A program made the position numbers and the translations under genes. DNA of 64,000 bases, from positions 1 to 64,000 of the forward strand of contig NZ_BMUF01000001.1 in the NCBI RefSeq assembly GCF_014650055.1. The letters run 5' to 3'. This DNA comes from Streptomyces malachitofuscus (GTDB lineage: Bacteria > Actinomycetota > Actinomycetes > Streptomycetales > Streptomycetaceae). This document shows, one piece after another, positions 47,219-56,451 of this stretch (position 1 is its first letter; every line of letters starts with the position of its first letter). Below the pieces are notes generated by a model. It was not told the origin of the DNA. It made no database searches and saw nothing but the letters and a program-made list of their open reading frames with translations.

Positions 47219-47545
47219 TCAGATCCTGCCCCGGCACAGCTCCAGCAGCGTCATCGCGAGCGTGGTGCCGGGCTTGCCCAGGGCGTCCCGGTAGGTGGCG
47301 AGGATCTCCATCTCGCGGGAGAGGTTCACGCGCCGGCCGCCGGAGGCGATCCGTTCCTTCTGGATGACGGCCGACACGGCCATCCGTTCCTGCACGAGGC
47401 CGATGATCCGGTCGTCGAGCGCGTCGATCCGGTCGCGGGCACCGGTGATCAGCTCGGCCGCCTCGGAGGTACGGGCGCCGGTCCTCTCGCCGGGCTGCGT
47501 GCCGGCCGGCGCGGCGGTGGTCGGCGTGGTCGTGGTGGCGGTCAT
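47219..47545 (-). CDS. Chorismate mutase (AroQ class)
   Basis: The product is 108 aa from ATG 47545. The AroQ helical-bundle pattern is present: ELITGARDRIDALDDRIIGL, VQERMAVSAVIQKERI, then NLSREMEILATYRDALG and a final helix. It converts chorismate to prephenate, the entry to Phe and Tyr. The N-terminal 25 residues are Thr/Pro-rich and not part of the fold. Expression should be governed by the leader peptide and terminator upstream (47612-47773). Confidence 0.92.
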   Translation of the reverse strand: MTATTTTPTTAAPAGTQPGERTGARTSEAAELITGARDRIDALDDRIIGLVQERMAVSAVIQKERIASGGRRVNLSREMEILATYRDALGKPGTTLAMTLLELCRGRI

Positions 47546-47611
47546 GTCGGGGCTCCTCGGTGAGTGGGCGGGTGAGGTGCCCCGGAGCGGCGAGGTCCGG
47601 AGAGAGAACGA

Positions 47612-47646
47612 CAGGCGCCCCGGACCTTGTCGGCCCGGGGCGCCTG
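47612..47646 (-). terminator. Attenuator terminator before chorismate mutase
   Basis: A perfect 12-bp stem (CAGGCGCCCCGG and complement) with an 11-base loop. In the direction of the gene it is followed by the T-rich TCGTTCTCTCTC. It lies between the leader peptide stop and the chorismate mutase start, 66 bases before the latter. Confidence 0.85.
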
Positions 47647-47666
47647 GGAAGTCGCTTGTCAGTTGC

Positions 47667-47738
47667 TCAAGCAGCACGACCATGGCAGCCGGCGGGCCGG
47701 TTGCCATAGGTAAAGACGAAGGTCTGGTGCGTGAGCAT
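47667..47738 (-). CDS. Leader peptide of the chorismate mutase attenuator
   Basis: A 23-aa frame from ATG 47738 to TGA 47667. Phe7, Phe9 and Tyr11 lie close together (TFVFTY), matching the end products made from prephenate. A hairpin (47684-47705) covers the second half of the frame and could pause RNA polymerase. The promoter at 47745-47773 would start transcription at or next to the ATG, so translation should be leaderless, as in known Streptomyces trp leader peptides. Ribosome stalling when Phe or Tyr is scarce would favour an antiterminator. Confidence 0.75.
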   Translation of the reverse strand: MLTHQTFVFTYGNRPAGCHGRAA

Positions 47739-47744
47739 GGGGCC

Positions 47745-47773
47745 AGTATGCCCGGTCCGCCGCGGCTGTCCAA
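47745..47773 (-). promoter_or_regulatory. Promoter of the leader peptide / chorismate mutase transcript
   Basis: On the minus strand the -35 is TTGGAC (47768-47773), the spacer exactly 17 bases and the -10 CATACT (47745-47750). Only six bases separate the -10 from the leader ATG. Confidence 0.75.
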
Positions 47774-47897
47774 CGCGGGCCGGATGCTGAGACGGCCTCC
47801 CGGGCGGTCCTTGCGCCCCGGCCCGGGGCGTGCTCCTCCGCCACCTCGGTAGAATCGGGAGGCACAAGACCCCCGCCCCACCGCCGGAAGGCACCTC

Positions 47898-49478
47898 GTG
47901 TCATCAGCGTCTCCCGCTGCCAACGCGCCCGACACCGTTCTGGTCGTCGACTTCGGCGCGCAGTACGCCCAGCTCATCGCCCGTCGCGTCCGCGAGGCGC
48001 GGGTCTACAGCGAGATCGTGCCCAGCACCATGCCGGTCACCGAGATGCTCGCCAAGAACCCGGCGGCGATCATCCTCTCCGGCGGTCCCTCGTCCGTGTA
48101 CGAGGAGGGCGCCCCCCGACTCGACCGCGAGCTCTTCGAGGCCGGCGTGCCCGTCTTCGGCATGTGCTACGGCTTCCAGCTCATGGCGCAGAGCCTGGGC
48201 GGCCAGGTCGACAACACCGGCGCCCGTGAGTACGGCCGGACCGACCTGCACGTCTCCCGGAACTCCTCCACCCTCTTCGAGGGGACCCCGGAGGAGCAGG
48301 CCGTCTGGATGTCGCACGGCGACGCCTGCTCCGCGGCCCCCGAAGGGTTCACCGTCACGGCGTCCACGGACGTCGTGCCGGTCGCCGCGTTCGAGAACGA
48401 CGAGAAGAAGCTCTACGGCGTCCAGTACCACCCCGAGGTGATGCACTCCACGCACGGACAGCAGGTGCTGGAGCACTTCCTGTACCGGGGCGCGGGCCTG
48501 ACCCCCGACTGGACCACGGGCAACGTGATCGAGGAGCAGGTCGCCGCCATCCGTGAGCAGGTCGGCGACCGGCGCGCCATCTGCGGTCTGTCCGGCGGTG
48601 TGGACTCCGCGGTCGCCGCCGCCCTCGTCCAGAAGGCCATCGGCTCCCAGCTGACCTGCGTGTACGTCGACCACGGCCTGATGCGCAAGGGCGAGACCGA
48701 GCAGGTCGAGAAGGACTTCGTCGCCGCGACCGGCGTGCAGCTGAAGGTCGTCGACGCCGAGGAGCGGTTCCTCACCGCGCTGAAGGGCGTCTCCGACCCG
48801 GAGGAGAAGCGGAAGATCATCGGCCGCGAGTTCATCCGGGTCTTCGAGCAGGCCCAGGCCGAGATCATCGCGGACGAGGGCCCGGCGGTGGAGTTCCTGG
48901 TGCAGGGCACCCTCTACCCGGACGTCGTCGAGTCCGGCGGCGGCACCGGCACCGCCAACATCAAGTCCCACCACAACGTGGGCGGCCTCCCCGAGGACCT
49001 CGAGTTCCAGCTGATCGAGCCGCTGCGCAAGCTGTTCAAGGACGAGGTCCGGATGGTCGGCCAGGAACTCGGCCTGCCGGACGAGATCGTCCAGCGCCAG
49101 CCGTTCCCCGGACCCGGCCTCGGTATCCGCATCGTCGGCGAGGTCACCAAGGAGCGGCTCGACCTGCTCCGCGAGGCCGACGCCATCGCCCGTGAGGAGC
49201 TGACGGCGGCCGGTCTCGACCGGGACATCTGGCAGTGCCCGGTCGTGCTGCTGGCGGACGTGCGTTCGGTGGGCGTCCAGGGCGACGGCCGGACGTACGG
49301 TCACCCGATCGTGCTGCGCCCGGTCTCCAGCGAGGACGCCATGACCGCCGACTGGTCGCGGCTGCCGTACGACGTCCTCGCGAAGATCTCGACCCGCATC
49401 ACCAACGAGGTGCGGGACGTCAACCGGGTCGTCCTCGACGTCACCTCCAAGCCGCCGGGGACCATCGAGTGGGAGTAG
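47898..49478 (+). CDS. guaA: GMP synthase (glutamine-hydrolysing)
   Basis: The product is 526 aa from GTG 47898. The glutaminase domain (residues 1-200) has the nucleophile in [12 protein letters not shown] and the HPEV triad His/Glu. The ATP pyrophosphatase P-loop is [14 protein letters not shown] at about residues 234-247. The C-terminal dimerisation domain ends GTIEWE. It converts XMP from GuaB to GMP. Confidence 0.98.
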   Translation: MSSASPAANAPDTVLVVDFGAQYAQLIARRVREARVYSEIVPSTMPVTEMLAKNPAAIILSGGPSSVYEEGAPRLDRELFEAGVPVFGMCYGFQLMAQSLGGQVDNTGAREYGRTDLHVSRNSSTLFEGTPEEQAVWMSHGDACSAAPEGFTVTASTDVVPVAAFENDEKKLYGVQYHPEVMHSTHGQQVLEHFLYRGAGLTPDWTTGNVIEEQVAAIREQVGDRRAICGLSGGVDSAVAAALVQKAIGSQLTCVYVDHGLMRKGETEQVEKDFVAATGVQLKVVDAEERFLTALKGVSDPEEKRKIIGREFIRVFEQAQAEIIADEGPAVEFLVQGTLYPDVVESGGGTGTANIKSHHNVGGLPEDLEFQLIEPLRKLFKDEVRMVGQELGLPDEIVQRQPFPGPGLGIRIVGEVTKERLDLLREADAIAREELTAAGLDRDIWQCPVVLLADVRSVGVQGDGRTYGHPIVLRPVSSEDAMTADWSRLPYDVLAKISTRITNEVRDVNRVVLDVTSKPPGTIEWE

Positions 49479-49496
49479 TCCCGGCTTCGGCGGGGC

Positions 49497-49988
49497 TCAG
49501 GTCCGTTTGAGGGCGCGCACCGGCTCTCCGGGCTTCCAGACCTGGACGACCAGATACTTCTCGTCCTCGACGTAGGTCCGTACGACCTCCGTCAGCTCGG
49601 TGCGGAAGAGGTGGAACGGCTCCGGCGGTTCCACCTCTTCGGCGTACCGGGCCCGGGTCGCGGTGTCGTCGTCGGCGACCTCGACCGCCCGGCCGCCGAT
49701 ACGGACGTCGCCGCCGCCCATGCCCGTCCCCTCCCCGGGGTTCGCCTGGAGCGCGAAGCGCGGGTCGCGGCGCAGGTCGAGTGCCTTGAGCGAGTCCGGC
49801 ATCATGCCGAACCACAGCTCCCCGTTCAGGAAGCGGACCTCCAGACCGGTGGTCCGCGGTGAGCCGTCCTTGCGCAGGGTCGCGAGGACGTGGTGGGTGT
49901 ACGCGGCGAAGCGCTCCTCGACGGTCTTCGCCAGCTCGGGTTCGGCCGCGGTGAAGGCCGCCCAGTTCGTGCCCGTGTCTGTGCTCAT
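49497..49988 (-). CDS. Pyridoxamine 5'-phosphate oxidase-fold protein
   Basis: The product is 163 aa from ATG 49988. Split-barrel flavin-binding fold: VLATLRKDGSPRTTGLEVRFLNG, LWFGMMPDSLKALDLRRDP, ending VQVWKPGEPVRALKRT. Such proteins bind FMN, F420 or haem and act as reductases; the cofactor here is unclear. It is convergent with guaA, with 18 bases between stops. Confidence 0.85.
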   Translation of the reverse strand: MSTDTGTNWAAFTAAEPELAKTVEERFAAYTHHVLATLRKDGSPRTTGLEVRFLNGELWFGMMPDSLKALDLRRDPRFALQANPGEGTGMGGGDVRIGGRAVEVADDDTATRARYAEEVEPPEPFHLFRTELTEVVRTYVEDEKYLVVQVWKPGEPVRALKRT

Positions 49989-50157
49989 GGGGGGAGTGTG
50001 GCGCGGAAAGCGGACATCCTGTGTCGGGTATCCCCGTTCGTGTCAGGGTGTTCGGTTCGTGGCGCGGTGGGTGCCCGGTGTTACGGAACAGAGCTGTCGT
50101 CCGGGGCGCACCGCCGGTAACTTCCGCCTCGTACGCAAACCCCCCGCGGGAGGACTT

Positions 50158-50952
50158 ATGCACGGGCCCACGCCGCCCATGCCGCTGCCCACCGACAAGC
50201 TGCGCTTCGCCATGCCGCCCATGCACGAATCGGTCGAGGACGAACGCCGGCACCGCAAGGAACGGCTCGCGGGCGCGCTGCGGCTCTTCGGGCGGCTCGG
50301 CTTCGAGGACGGCGTGTCGGGGCACATCACCGCACGCGACCCGGAGTTCAGCGACTGCTTCTGGGTCAACCCGTTCGGGATGCCCTTCCGGCACGTCACC
50401 GTGAGCGATCTGGTACTCGCCAACCGGGACGGGCAGGTCGTCGAGGGCGGCCACCACGTCAACCAGGCCGCGTTCACCGTGCACGCCCAGGTGCACGCGG
50501 CCCGGCCCGACGTCGTCGCCGTCGCCCACTGCCACTCCGTGCACGGGCGGGCCCTCGCCGCCCTCGGTGACCTGCTGGACCCTCTCACCCAGGAGAGCTG
50601 TGCGTTCTACGAGGACCACGCCCTCTACGACGCCTACAGCGGCGTCACCGTCGACGCCGAGGAGGGGCGGCGGATCGCCGGTGTGCTCGGCTCCCACAAG
50701 GCGCTGGTGCTGCGCAACCACGGGCTGCTCACCGTCGGGGACTCGGTGGACGCGGCGGCCTGGTGGTTCGTGACGATGGAGCGGTCCTGCCAGGTGCAGC
50801 TCACGGCGAAGGCCGCGGGCCGGCCCGTCCTCATCGACCACCGGCAGGCGGTCGCGACGCGGGAGCAGCTCGGTGGGGACCTCGTGGCGTGGATCAACTA
50901 CCAGCCGATGTGGCAGGAGATCAGCCGGAGCGAGCCGGATCTGCTGGAGTGA
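50158..50952 (+). CDS. Class II aldolase/adducin-family protein
   Basis: The product is 264 aa from ATG 50158 with GGGAGGAC upstream. Motifs: FEDGVSGHITARDP, FWVNPFGMPF, zinc-binding AHCHSVHGRA (two His) and LRNHGLLTVGDS (third His). The catalytic acidic residue expected after the first motif is less clear. Probable zinc-dependent aldolase or epimerase on a sugar phosphate; actual substrate unknown. Confidence 0.87.
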   Translation: MHGPTPPMPLPTDKLRFAMPPMHESVEDERRHRKERLAGALRLFGRLGFEDGVSGHITARDPEFSDCFWVNPFGMPFRHVTVSDLVLANRDGQVVEGGHHVNQAAFTVHAQVHAARPDVVAVAHCHSVHGRALAALGDLLDPLTQESCAFYEDHALYDAYSGVTVDAEEGRRIAGVLGSHKALVLRNHGLLTVGDSVDAAAWWFVTMERSCQVQLTAKAAGRPVLIDHRQAVATREQLGGDLVAWINYQPMWQEISRSEPDLLE

Positions 50953-51109
50953 GCCGGATCCGCTGGAGTGAGGGCTGGAGGCCGGTGTCGGCTGCGGGTC
51001 AACCCGGTGCCGTGAAATTCACTCGCACTGACCGGGGCTGCCGGACGGCGAGGGTGTGCGGTAGGGCACAATTCGCTTGCGTCACCGGGGACTTGTGTCG
51101 TGATCGTTG

Positions 51110-52414
51110 ATGGTGGGGAAGGCGGCTTCGGGCGTGGCGGTGCAGGAGGCGAGGCAGGGCGGCGTGGACGCGGGCCCGCACGAGGGCGGCTGCACCTGCG
51201 GCGACTGTCCGCACGGGGCACGTGAGGGGCATCGGCGGGCCGTTGCCGCGTTCCTGCTGAAGCGGGACGAGTTCGCGGCCGGGCAGGGAGTGCCGGCCGC
51301 GGTGGCCCACTCCGCGTCCGCCTCCCGCCAGTGGGTGTCGGAGGAACTGACGCAGGCCGCGGAAGCCGTCGCCGAGCGGGGACGGGCCGAGGGTGCGGCG
51401 TGGCTGGAACGGCTGTGGCAGCGGACCGCCGTCGTGGTGTGGGCGGCCGTGGTGCTGCTGCTCCTGGGGCAGGCGCTCACGGCGATCGGCGCGGACTGGA
51501 CCGCGGCGCGCAGTGCCGGGCTGCTGGCCGCGGTGGTGGTGGCCGGCGCGCTCACCGCCGCTTCGTGGTTCCACCGGGCCCGTGGTGGCGCGCTGGCGCC
51601 GGTGATCGGTGAGGACAACCGGCTCTCCACGTCCCGTGCGGTGGCTGCGTGCTGGGTGCTGTTCCTGGCGTTCGCGGTGCTCGTGCTGGTGGGGCAGCTC
51701 GCGGCCGCCTCCGGCAAGCGTGAGCGGGACGCGCTGATCGACGGGCTCGAGCTTGCGCGTGGCGCGGGTGTGGTGACCGTGCTCGCCGTGGTCTGCGGGA
51801 TCGCCGTGCTGGTGCGGCGGGTCGTCGGGCTGCGGGTGCAGGGGCAGCGGCTGCAGAAGGTGCGCGCGCACCGGCCCAGGGCGGCGGATCTGCTGACCGA
51901 CGACGGAGGGCGGGGGAGCTTCGCCGACATCCAGTACGTCGTGATCAGCGGTGTGGCGCTGGCGTTCGCGGCGGTGCGGCTGGCCCGGCGGCCGGATCAG
52001 TTGCCGGATCTGCCGTGGGGGCTGGCGGTGGTGGTGTTGGTGTCGGCCGGGACGTATCTCGCGGGGAAATACGCGGAGGGCGGGCGTCCGGTGATTCTTT
52101 CGGTGGTGCGGGCGCGGGAGGCGGGCGACCTGGACGCGCCGATCCGCACCGGGGACGACATCGAGATCCGGGGGGCCGGGTTCGTGCCGGTGGGTGCGCA
52201 GGGGGCCGACCGGTTGTCGCGGATGGTGGTGCGGGTGGGAGCGGTGAACGTGCATGTGCCGCTGGTGCCGGTCATGGGCGGGTTCGACAACCCGACGGAC
52301 GCGCTGCTGACGGTGCCGGTGCCGGCGGAGGTGGAGCCGGGGCGGGTGGACGTCCAGGTCGTCACGGCGGCGGGCGTGGAGACGAACCGCTACACGATCG
52401 ACGTGACGGAATAG
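51110..52414 (+). CDS. Multi-pass membrane protein with C-terminal IPT/TIG-like domain
   Basis: The product is 434 aa from ATG 51110; GTG codons at 51113 and 51134 are alternative starts. A Cys-rich start (CTCGDC, perhaps metal-binding) is followed by a cytoplasmic helix. Five or six TM segments lie between residues 100 and 330 (VVVWAAVVLLLLGQALTAI is the first). The last 100 residues look like an IPT/TIG immunoglobulin-like domain (GDDIEIRGAGFVPVGAQGAD and VDVQVVTAAGVETNRYTIDV). Function unknown. Confidence 0.75.
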   Translation: MVGKAASGVAVQEARQGGVDAGPHEGGCTCGDCPHGAREGHRRAVAAFLLKRDEFAAGQGVPAAVAHSASASRQWVSEELTQAAEAVAERGRAEGAAWLERLWQRTAVVVWAAVVLLLLGQALTAIGADWTAARSAGLLAAVVVAGALTAASWFHRARGGALAPVIGEDNRLSTSRAVAACWVLFLAFAVLVLVGQLAAASGKRERDALIDGLELARGAGVVTVLAVVCGIAVLVRRVVGLRVQGQRLQKVRAHRPRAADLLTDDGGRGSFADIQYVVISGVALAFAAVRLARRPDQLPDLPWGLAVVVLVSAGTYLAGKYAEGGRPVILSVVRAREAGDLDAPIRTGDDIEIRGAGFVPVGAQGADRLSRMVVRVGAVNVHVPLVPVMGGFDNPTDALLTVPVPAEVEPGRVDVQVVTAAGVETNRYTIDVTE

Positions 52415-52925
52415 CACGAATGCCTGCGGCGCAGCTGCGGGTGGGGTGGGGGTGCGCGTAGCGCCCACGGTGGGTGGGTGGTGCATTGCCGGGACGGGGG
52501 TGTCCGTCCTCGGACTGGCGCGATTGGGTTTGCTGGTGGGGGTGCTCGGCGCGGACGCGCCAGCCACTGCGGGCGAACACCCCCGTCCCGTCCCCTCCCC
52601 GCCGTAGGCGTGTCCGCCACCCCGCCGCTCCCGCGGCCCACAGCCGCGATCCGCGGGCAGTCGTGCCTCCCCCAGTGCCTTAAGGGCCTGGGAGGTACCC
52701 CCAGGGCGATGGGGGAGGGTGGGCGCGACGGCGCCCCGTAAGCGCCGGGCTGCGCAACCCACCCCCGGCCCGCACCAACGGGCGGCATGTCGCCAACGCC
52801 GGTTGGGAAGCTCCGCCCGCACGGGACACGAAAAACCCTGCGCACAGGGTTGAGCCGCGCCAGATTGTCGTACGTATGGTCTTTGGAGGAGGCCCCGGCA
52901 CGGCAGTGAAGGGCGGCACACAGCG
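52415..52925. other. Gene-free stretch with Streptomyces intergenic repeats
   Basis: About 510 bases. Between 52660 and 52720 CCTCCCCCAGTGCCTTAAGG followed by CCTGGGAGGTACCCCCAGGG forms a large imperfect hairpin. GCGCCGGGCTGCGCAACCCA and neighbours (52739-52800) recur, to my knowledge, between genes across the genus. No protein-coding frame is convincing. Confidence 0.55.
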
Positions 52926-53456
52926 ATGACCCACGGTATGCGCGCGCACACGCACTCACCGCACTTCGACGGCGACAGGGACTGGCGGGACCTCGCCTCC
53001 CGCTACGCCCTGGTACCCCTACGGCTCTTCCTCGGCATCACCTTCATCTACGCCGGCCTGGACAAACTCACGGACAGCGCCTTCATGAAGGACTCCGGCG
53101 CCGGTTCCATCGGCGACATGATGCGCGGCGTCCGGGACTCCTCCGCCATCCCCGCGATGGTCGACATGGCGTTGGAGAGCCCCGTCGCGTTCGGTTACGC
53201 CATCGCCTTCGGGGAGCTGGCCGTCGGCATCGGCACCCTGCTCGGTCTGCTCACCCGCCTCGCCGCGCTCGGCGGTGCGCTGATCTCCCTCAGCCTGTGG
53301 CTGACCGTGAGCTGGGCCGCCGATCCGTACTACTACGGCAACGACCTGCCGTACCTCATGGGCTGGATCCCGCTGGTGCTGGCGGGTGCTCCGCTGTTGT
53401 CCGTGGACGCCGCCCTCCGGGCCCGGCGACGGCGTCGGACGGGGGACTACCGGTAG
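52926..53456 (+). CDS. DoxX-family membrane protein
   Basis: The product is 176 aa from ATG 52926. Four TM helices; the family pattern is RYALVPLRLFLGITFIYAGLDKL followed by AFGYAIAFGELAVGIGTLLGLLTRLAALGGALISL. DoxX proteins form membrane complexes in redox homeostasis in actinobacteria, but a specific role cannot be assigned. The Trp/Tyr-rich SWAADPYYYGNDLPYLMGW loop is typical of the subgroup. Confidence 0.88.
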   Translation: MTHGMRAHTHSPHFDGDRDWRDLASRYALVPLRLFLGITFIYAGLDKLTDSAFMKDSGAGSIGDMMRGVRDSSAIPAMVDMALESPVAFGYAIAFGELAVGIGTLLGLLTRLAALGGALISLSLWLTVSWAADPYYYGNDLPYLMGWIPLVLAGAPLLSVDAALRARRRRRTGDYR

Positions 53457-53463
53457 CTCCTCG

Positions 53464-53676
53464 TCAGGCTGTGTGCGCCCGGCCGCGGCGGCGGCGTACG
53501 AGGCCGGTCAGGAAGCCCACCGCGCCGGCCAGACAGAGGCCGCCCGTGACGACGGGGATCACCACGAACCACGGGGTCTCCCAGGCACCGCCCGCGTCGC
53601 CGGCGTAGATCACCGCGGCGAGGGTGAGGAACGCGCCGGCGATCAGCCTGCCGGGCTGGAACTCATGACGCAGCAC
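53464..53676 (-). CDS. Small two-helix membrane protein
   Basis: The product is 70 aa from ATG 53676. Two TM segments (AGAFLTLAAVIYAGD and FVVIPVVTGGLCLAGAVGFL) and a basic end (RRRRGR). Its start overlaps the 3' end of the PspC gene by 14 bases, so the two are probably translated together. Confidence 0.8.
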   Translation of the reverse strand: MLRHEFQPGRLIAGAFLTLAAVIYAGDAGGAWETPWFVVIPVVTGGLCLAGAVGFLTGLVRRRRGRAHTA

Positions 53677-54979
53677 GGCTCACCTCCGCCTGTCCCGCAC
53701 CGACCTGGAGCTCGATGTCGAGCGTGCCTGCCTCCTTGGCGCCGGGGGGCGGCTCCAGGGTCACCTCCTTGTGTTTGCCCGGGGCCACGTCCACGTCCTT
53801 CCGCTCGTCGCCCGGCAACTGGATGTCGCCCACGCCCACGTCGATGCTCAGCTTCACGGTCACGTCCCTCGGCACGATCACATGGATCCGGCCGAGACCG
53901 ACATCGGCCCGTGTCGTCACGGTGTCGTTCACGGGGACGCGTATCGCGGACAGGTCCAGCTCGCCCTCGCCCGCCCCCAGGTCGTAGGTGGGGCGTATCT
54001 GCGCGACCGAGGTGGGCTCCCACGTGGTGCGTCTCCAGTCGGTGCCGATGTCGCCGGGGATCGCGGCCGAGCCGGCGAGCAGGCCCGCGGTGATGACCGC
54101 CAGGATGATCGATCCCGCTCCGGTGCGGCCCAGGAACGCGCTCACGGCCACGCCGACGCCGAAGACGGCCAGCGCGCAGGCGAAACCGGTCTGCAGGCTG
54201 GTGCCGAGAGGGTGCGCCTCCCAGGTCAGGCCGGTGCCGAGACCTCCGGCGAGCAGGGCGAGCAGGAAGATCCAGCCGCCGATTCCACGGGGGCCGCGCG
54301 GCTTCGGCGGCCGCGGTGCGGGGGCCTTGGAGCGGGTGTCTAGGCTGATGTTGACGGCCGCGGCGATGTCCAGGTCGCGGGAGTCGTGGGGCCCCCACAG
54401 ATAGCCCGTCCCGCCGACGTGTGTGCCGTCCTTGACGATGGGGTCGCGCCACCAGGAGGGGAACGCGGTGGGCGCCGGCGGTGCCTGGGGCTCCGGCGGG
54501 GCGTCGGCGGCGGCCTGCGCGGCGATGTGGTCGGGGCTGGGGGCGCCCCGCCGCCGCGACCAGTACCCCGCGCCGGCGAGCAGCAGGGACAGTATGACGG
54601 CGAAGCTCAGCACGCCGTCGTTGCTCAGCATGGTGAGGAAGACGCCGCAGCCGACCAGCGCGAACAGCACGGCCGTCAGGGTGTGACCGTCGACCCGGCC
54701 GGTCAGCAGCCGGCGGATCTCGTTCTCCTCCTCGTCGTCGTAGGGGACGAAGAGCCAGGCGAAGCCGTAGAAGATGAGGCCGATGCCGCCGGTGGCGGAC
54801 AGGACCGCGAGGGTGATCCGGAAGATCACCGGGTCCATGTCGCACTGCCGGCCGAGCCCCGCGCACACCCCGCCGAGCATCTGGTGCCGGCGGTCGCGCC
54901 GGAACCGCTCGCCGGAGTCCGGAGGACCGGAGCGGTCCTGCGGCGCGGCGGTCGCCCCCTCCGTCTGGTGATCGGTCAT
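53663..54979 (-). CDS. PspC-domain membrane protein
   Basis: The product is 438 aa from ATG 54979. The PspC domain at residues 28-95 has RRHQMLGGVCAGLGRQCDMDP and a TM (LIFYGFAWLFVPY). Further TM segments follow to about residue 300. The external beta-rich C-terminus (LDLSAIRVPVNDTVTTRADV, then VGVGDIQLPG) resembles the LiaF/DUF2154-like sensor region. It diverges from a PspC-containing histidine kinase; such linkage suggests envelope-stress sensing. Confidence 0.88.
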   Translation of the reverse strand: MTDHQTEGATAAPQDRSGPPDSGERFRRDRRHQMLGGVCAGLGRQCDMDPVIFRITLAVLSATGGIGLIFYGFAWLFVPYDDEEENEIRRLLTGRVDGHTLTAVLFALVGCGVFLTMLSNDGVLSFAVILSLLLAGAGYWSRRRGAPSPDHIAAQAAADAPPEPQAPPAPTAFPSWWRDPIVKDGTHVGGTGYLWGPHDSRDLDIAAAVNISLDTRSKAPAPRPPKPRGPRGIGGWIFLLALLAGGLGTGLTWEAHPLGTSLQTGFACALAVFGVGVAVSAFLGRTGAGSIILAVITAGLLAGSAAIPGDIGTDWRRTTWEPTSVAQIRPTYDLGAGEGELDLSAIRVPVNDTVTTRADVGLGRIHVIVPRDVTVKLSIDVGVGDIQLPGDERKDVDVAPGKHKEVTLEPPPGAKEAGTLDIELQVGAGQAEVSRAAS

Positions 54980-55158
54980 GGGTCCATGGTGACGGGCGAG
55001 TCGCCGTGGCGGCAGTCGGTACGACCCTGGCCGGACCCTGATTTCGGTCCCTGAGGGCGGACCGGGGAGCGTTCGACGGGGGAGGGGCGCGGAGATCAGG
55101 GGAGTCTCCGGGACCGACCCTGATGCTCCCGCACCGCGGGCGTGTGACCATCGGTGGC

Positions 55159-56451
55159 ATGTCGGAAGCCGCAGCAGCGCCACTCGCCGAGCCGCGGCCG
55201 CCGCGCAAGCTCTACCGCAGCAGCGACGGACGCTGGCTCGGTGGTGTGGCGCGGGGGCTCGCCGGGCATCTCGGGCTGCCCGTCATCTGGGTGCGTCTGG
55301 TCTTCGTCGGCCTGTTCATGGCCGACGGTCTCGGCGCCCTGCTGTACGCCGCGTTCTGGTTCTTCGTACCGCTCGGTGTCGGCGGCGTGGACGCGCAGAA
55401 GCCGCCCTCGCTGGTGACCGCCGAGACCTCGCCGGACGGCCGGCGCAGACTCGTCGCCCGCAGACCGGACAAGGGACAGATCGTCGCCCTGCTCCTCATG
55501 GTCATTGTGGCCATGGTCTTCGTGGGGAATGTGAACCTGAGCAACGGCGCCAGGGCCTACCTCTGGCCGACCGTTCTGGTCGGCGCGGGAGTCGCCCTGG
55601 TGTGGCGGCAGGCGGACAACGCGCGCCGGGCCCGCTGGATGGAGGTCGGCCGGCGCCGCCGCACGGTGACCCTGCTGCGGGCCGTGGCCGGCGTGCTGCT
55701 GGTGACGGCCGGTGCCTCGGGCATCTTCGTCCTGCGGGGCTCCGGCAGCCACCTCGGCTCGGTGCTCCAGGCCGCGCTCGCGGTGCTCGTGGGCATAACG
55801 CTGCTCGCGGGTCCCTACCTCGTGCGCATGACGCAGGATCTCTCCGAGGAGCGCCTGATGCGCATCCGGGCGCAGGAGCGCGCGGAGGTCGCCGCCCATG
55901 TCCACGACTCGGTGCTGCACACCCTGACCCTGATCCAGCGCAACGCCGACAACGCGGGCGAGGTGCGCCGCCTGGCCCGCGCCCAGGAGCGCGACCTGCG
56001 GGCCTGGCTCTACAAGCCCGAGGGCAACGGCAAGGACGAGGACGACGAGCCCACCACCCTCGCCGAGGCCGTGAAGCGCAATGCCGCCGAGGTCGAGGAC
56101 AAGCACGGCGTCCCTCTGGAGGTCGTGGTGGTCGGCGACTGCCCGCTCGACGACAGAATCGGCGCACAGATGCAGGCCGCGCGGGAAGCAATGGTCAACG
56201 CGGCCAAGTACGGTGGCGAGGGAGGCGCGGTTCAGGTCTACGCCGAAGTCGAGGGGAAGACGGTGTTCGTGTCCGTCCGGGACCGGGGCCCGGGCTTCGA
56301 CCTGGACTCGATACCCGCCGACCGCATGGGCGTCAGAGAATCGATCATCGGCCGCATGGAGCGCAACGGCGGCACGGCGCGGCTGCGCGCGGTGCCCGAC
56401 GGCGGCACGGAGGTCGAACTGGAGATGGAGAGGGCGGAGAAGACGTCATGA
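55159..56451 (+). CDS. PspC-domain sensor histidine kinase
   Basis: The product is 430 aa from ATG 55159. An N-terminal PspC domain (LYRSSDGRWLGGVARGLAGH, then LLYAAFWFFVPLGVG) is followed by about four TMs. The NarL-type kinase core has the phosphoacceptor His in AHVHDSVLHTLTLIQ and the N box AAREAMVNAAKYGGEG, with G1 VRDRGPGFDL. It shares a stop/start overlap with the response regulator gene. Resembles envelope-stress two-component systems. Confidence 0.92.
   Translation: MSEAAAAPLAEPRPPRKLYRSSDGRWLGGVARGLAGHLGLPVIWVRLVFVGLFMADGLGALLYAAFWFFVPLGVGGVDAQKPPSLVTAETSPDGRRRLVARRPDKGQIVALLLMVIVAMVFVGNVNLSNGARAYLWPTVLVGAGVALVWRQADNARRARWMEVGRRRRTVTLLRAVAGVLLVTAGASGIFVLRGSGSHLGSVLQAALAVLVGITLLAGPYLVRMTQDLSEERLMRIRAQERAEVAAHVHDSVLHTLTLIQRNADNAGEVRRLARAQERDLRAWLYKPEGNGKDEDDEPTTLAEAVKRNAAEVEDKHGVPLEVVVVGDCPLDDRIGAQMQAAREAMVNAAKYGGEGGAVQVYAEVEGKTVFVSVRDRGPGFDLDSIPADRMGVRESIIGRMERNGGTARLRAVPDGGTEVELEMERAEKTS

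Noticed and set aside
52441..52600. Possible short genes in the 52.4-52.9 kb gap
   Set aside because: Frames coincide with dispersed intergenic repeats, lack ribosome-binding sites and show no codon bias.
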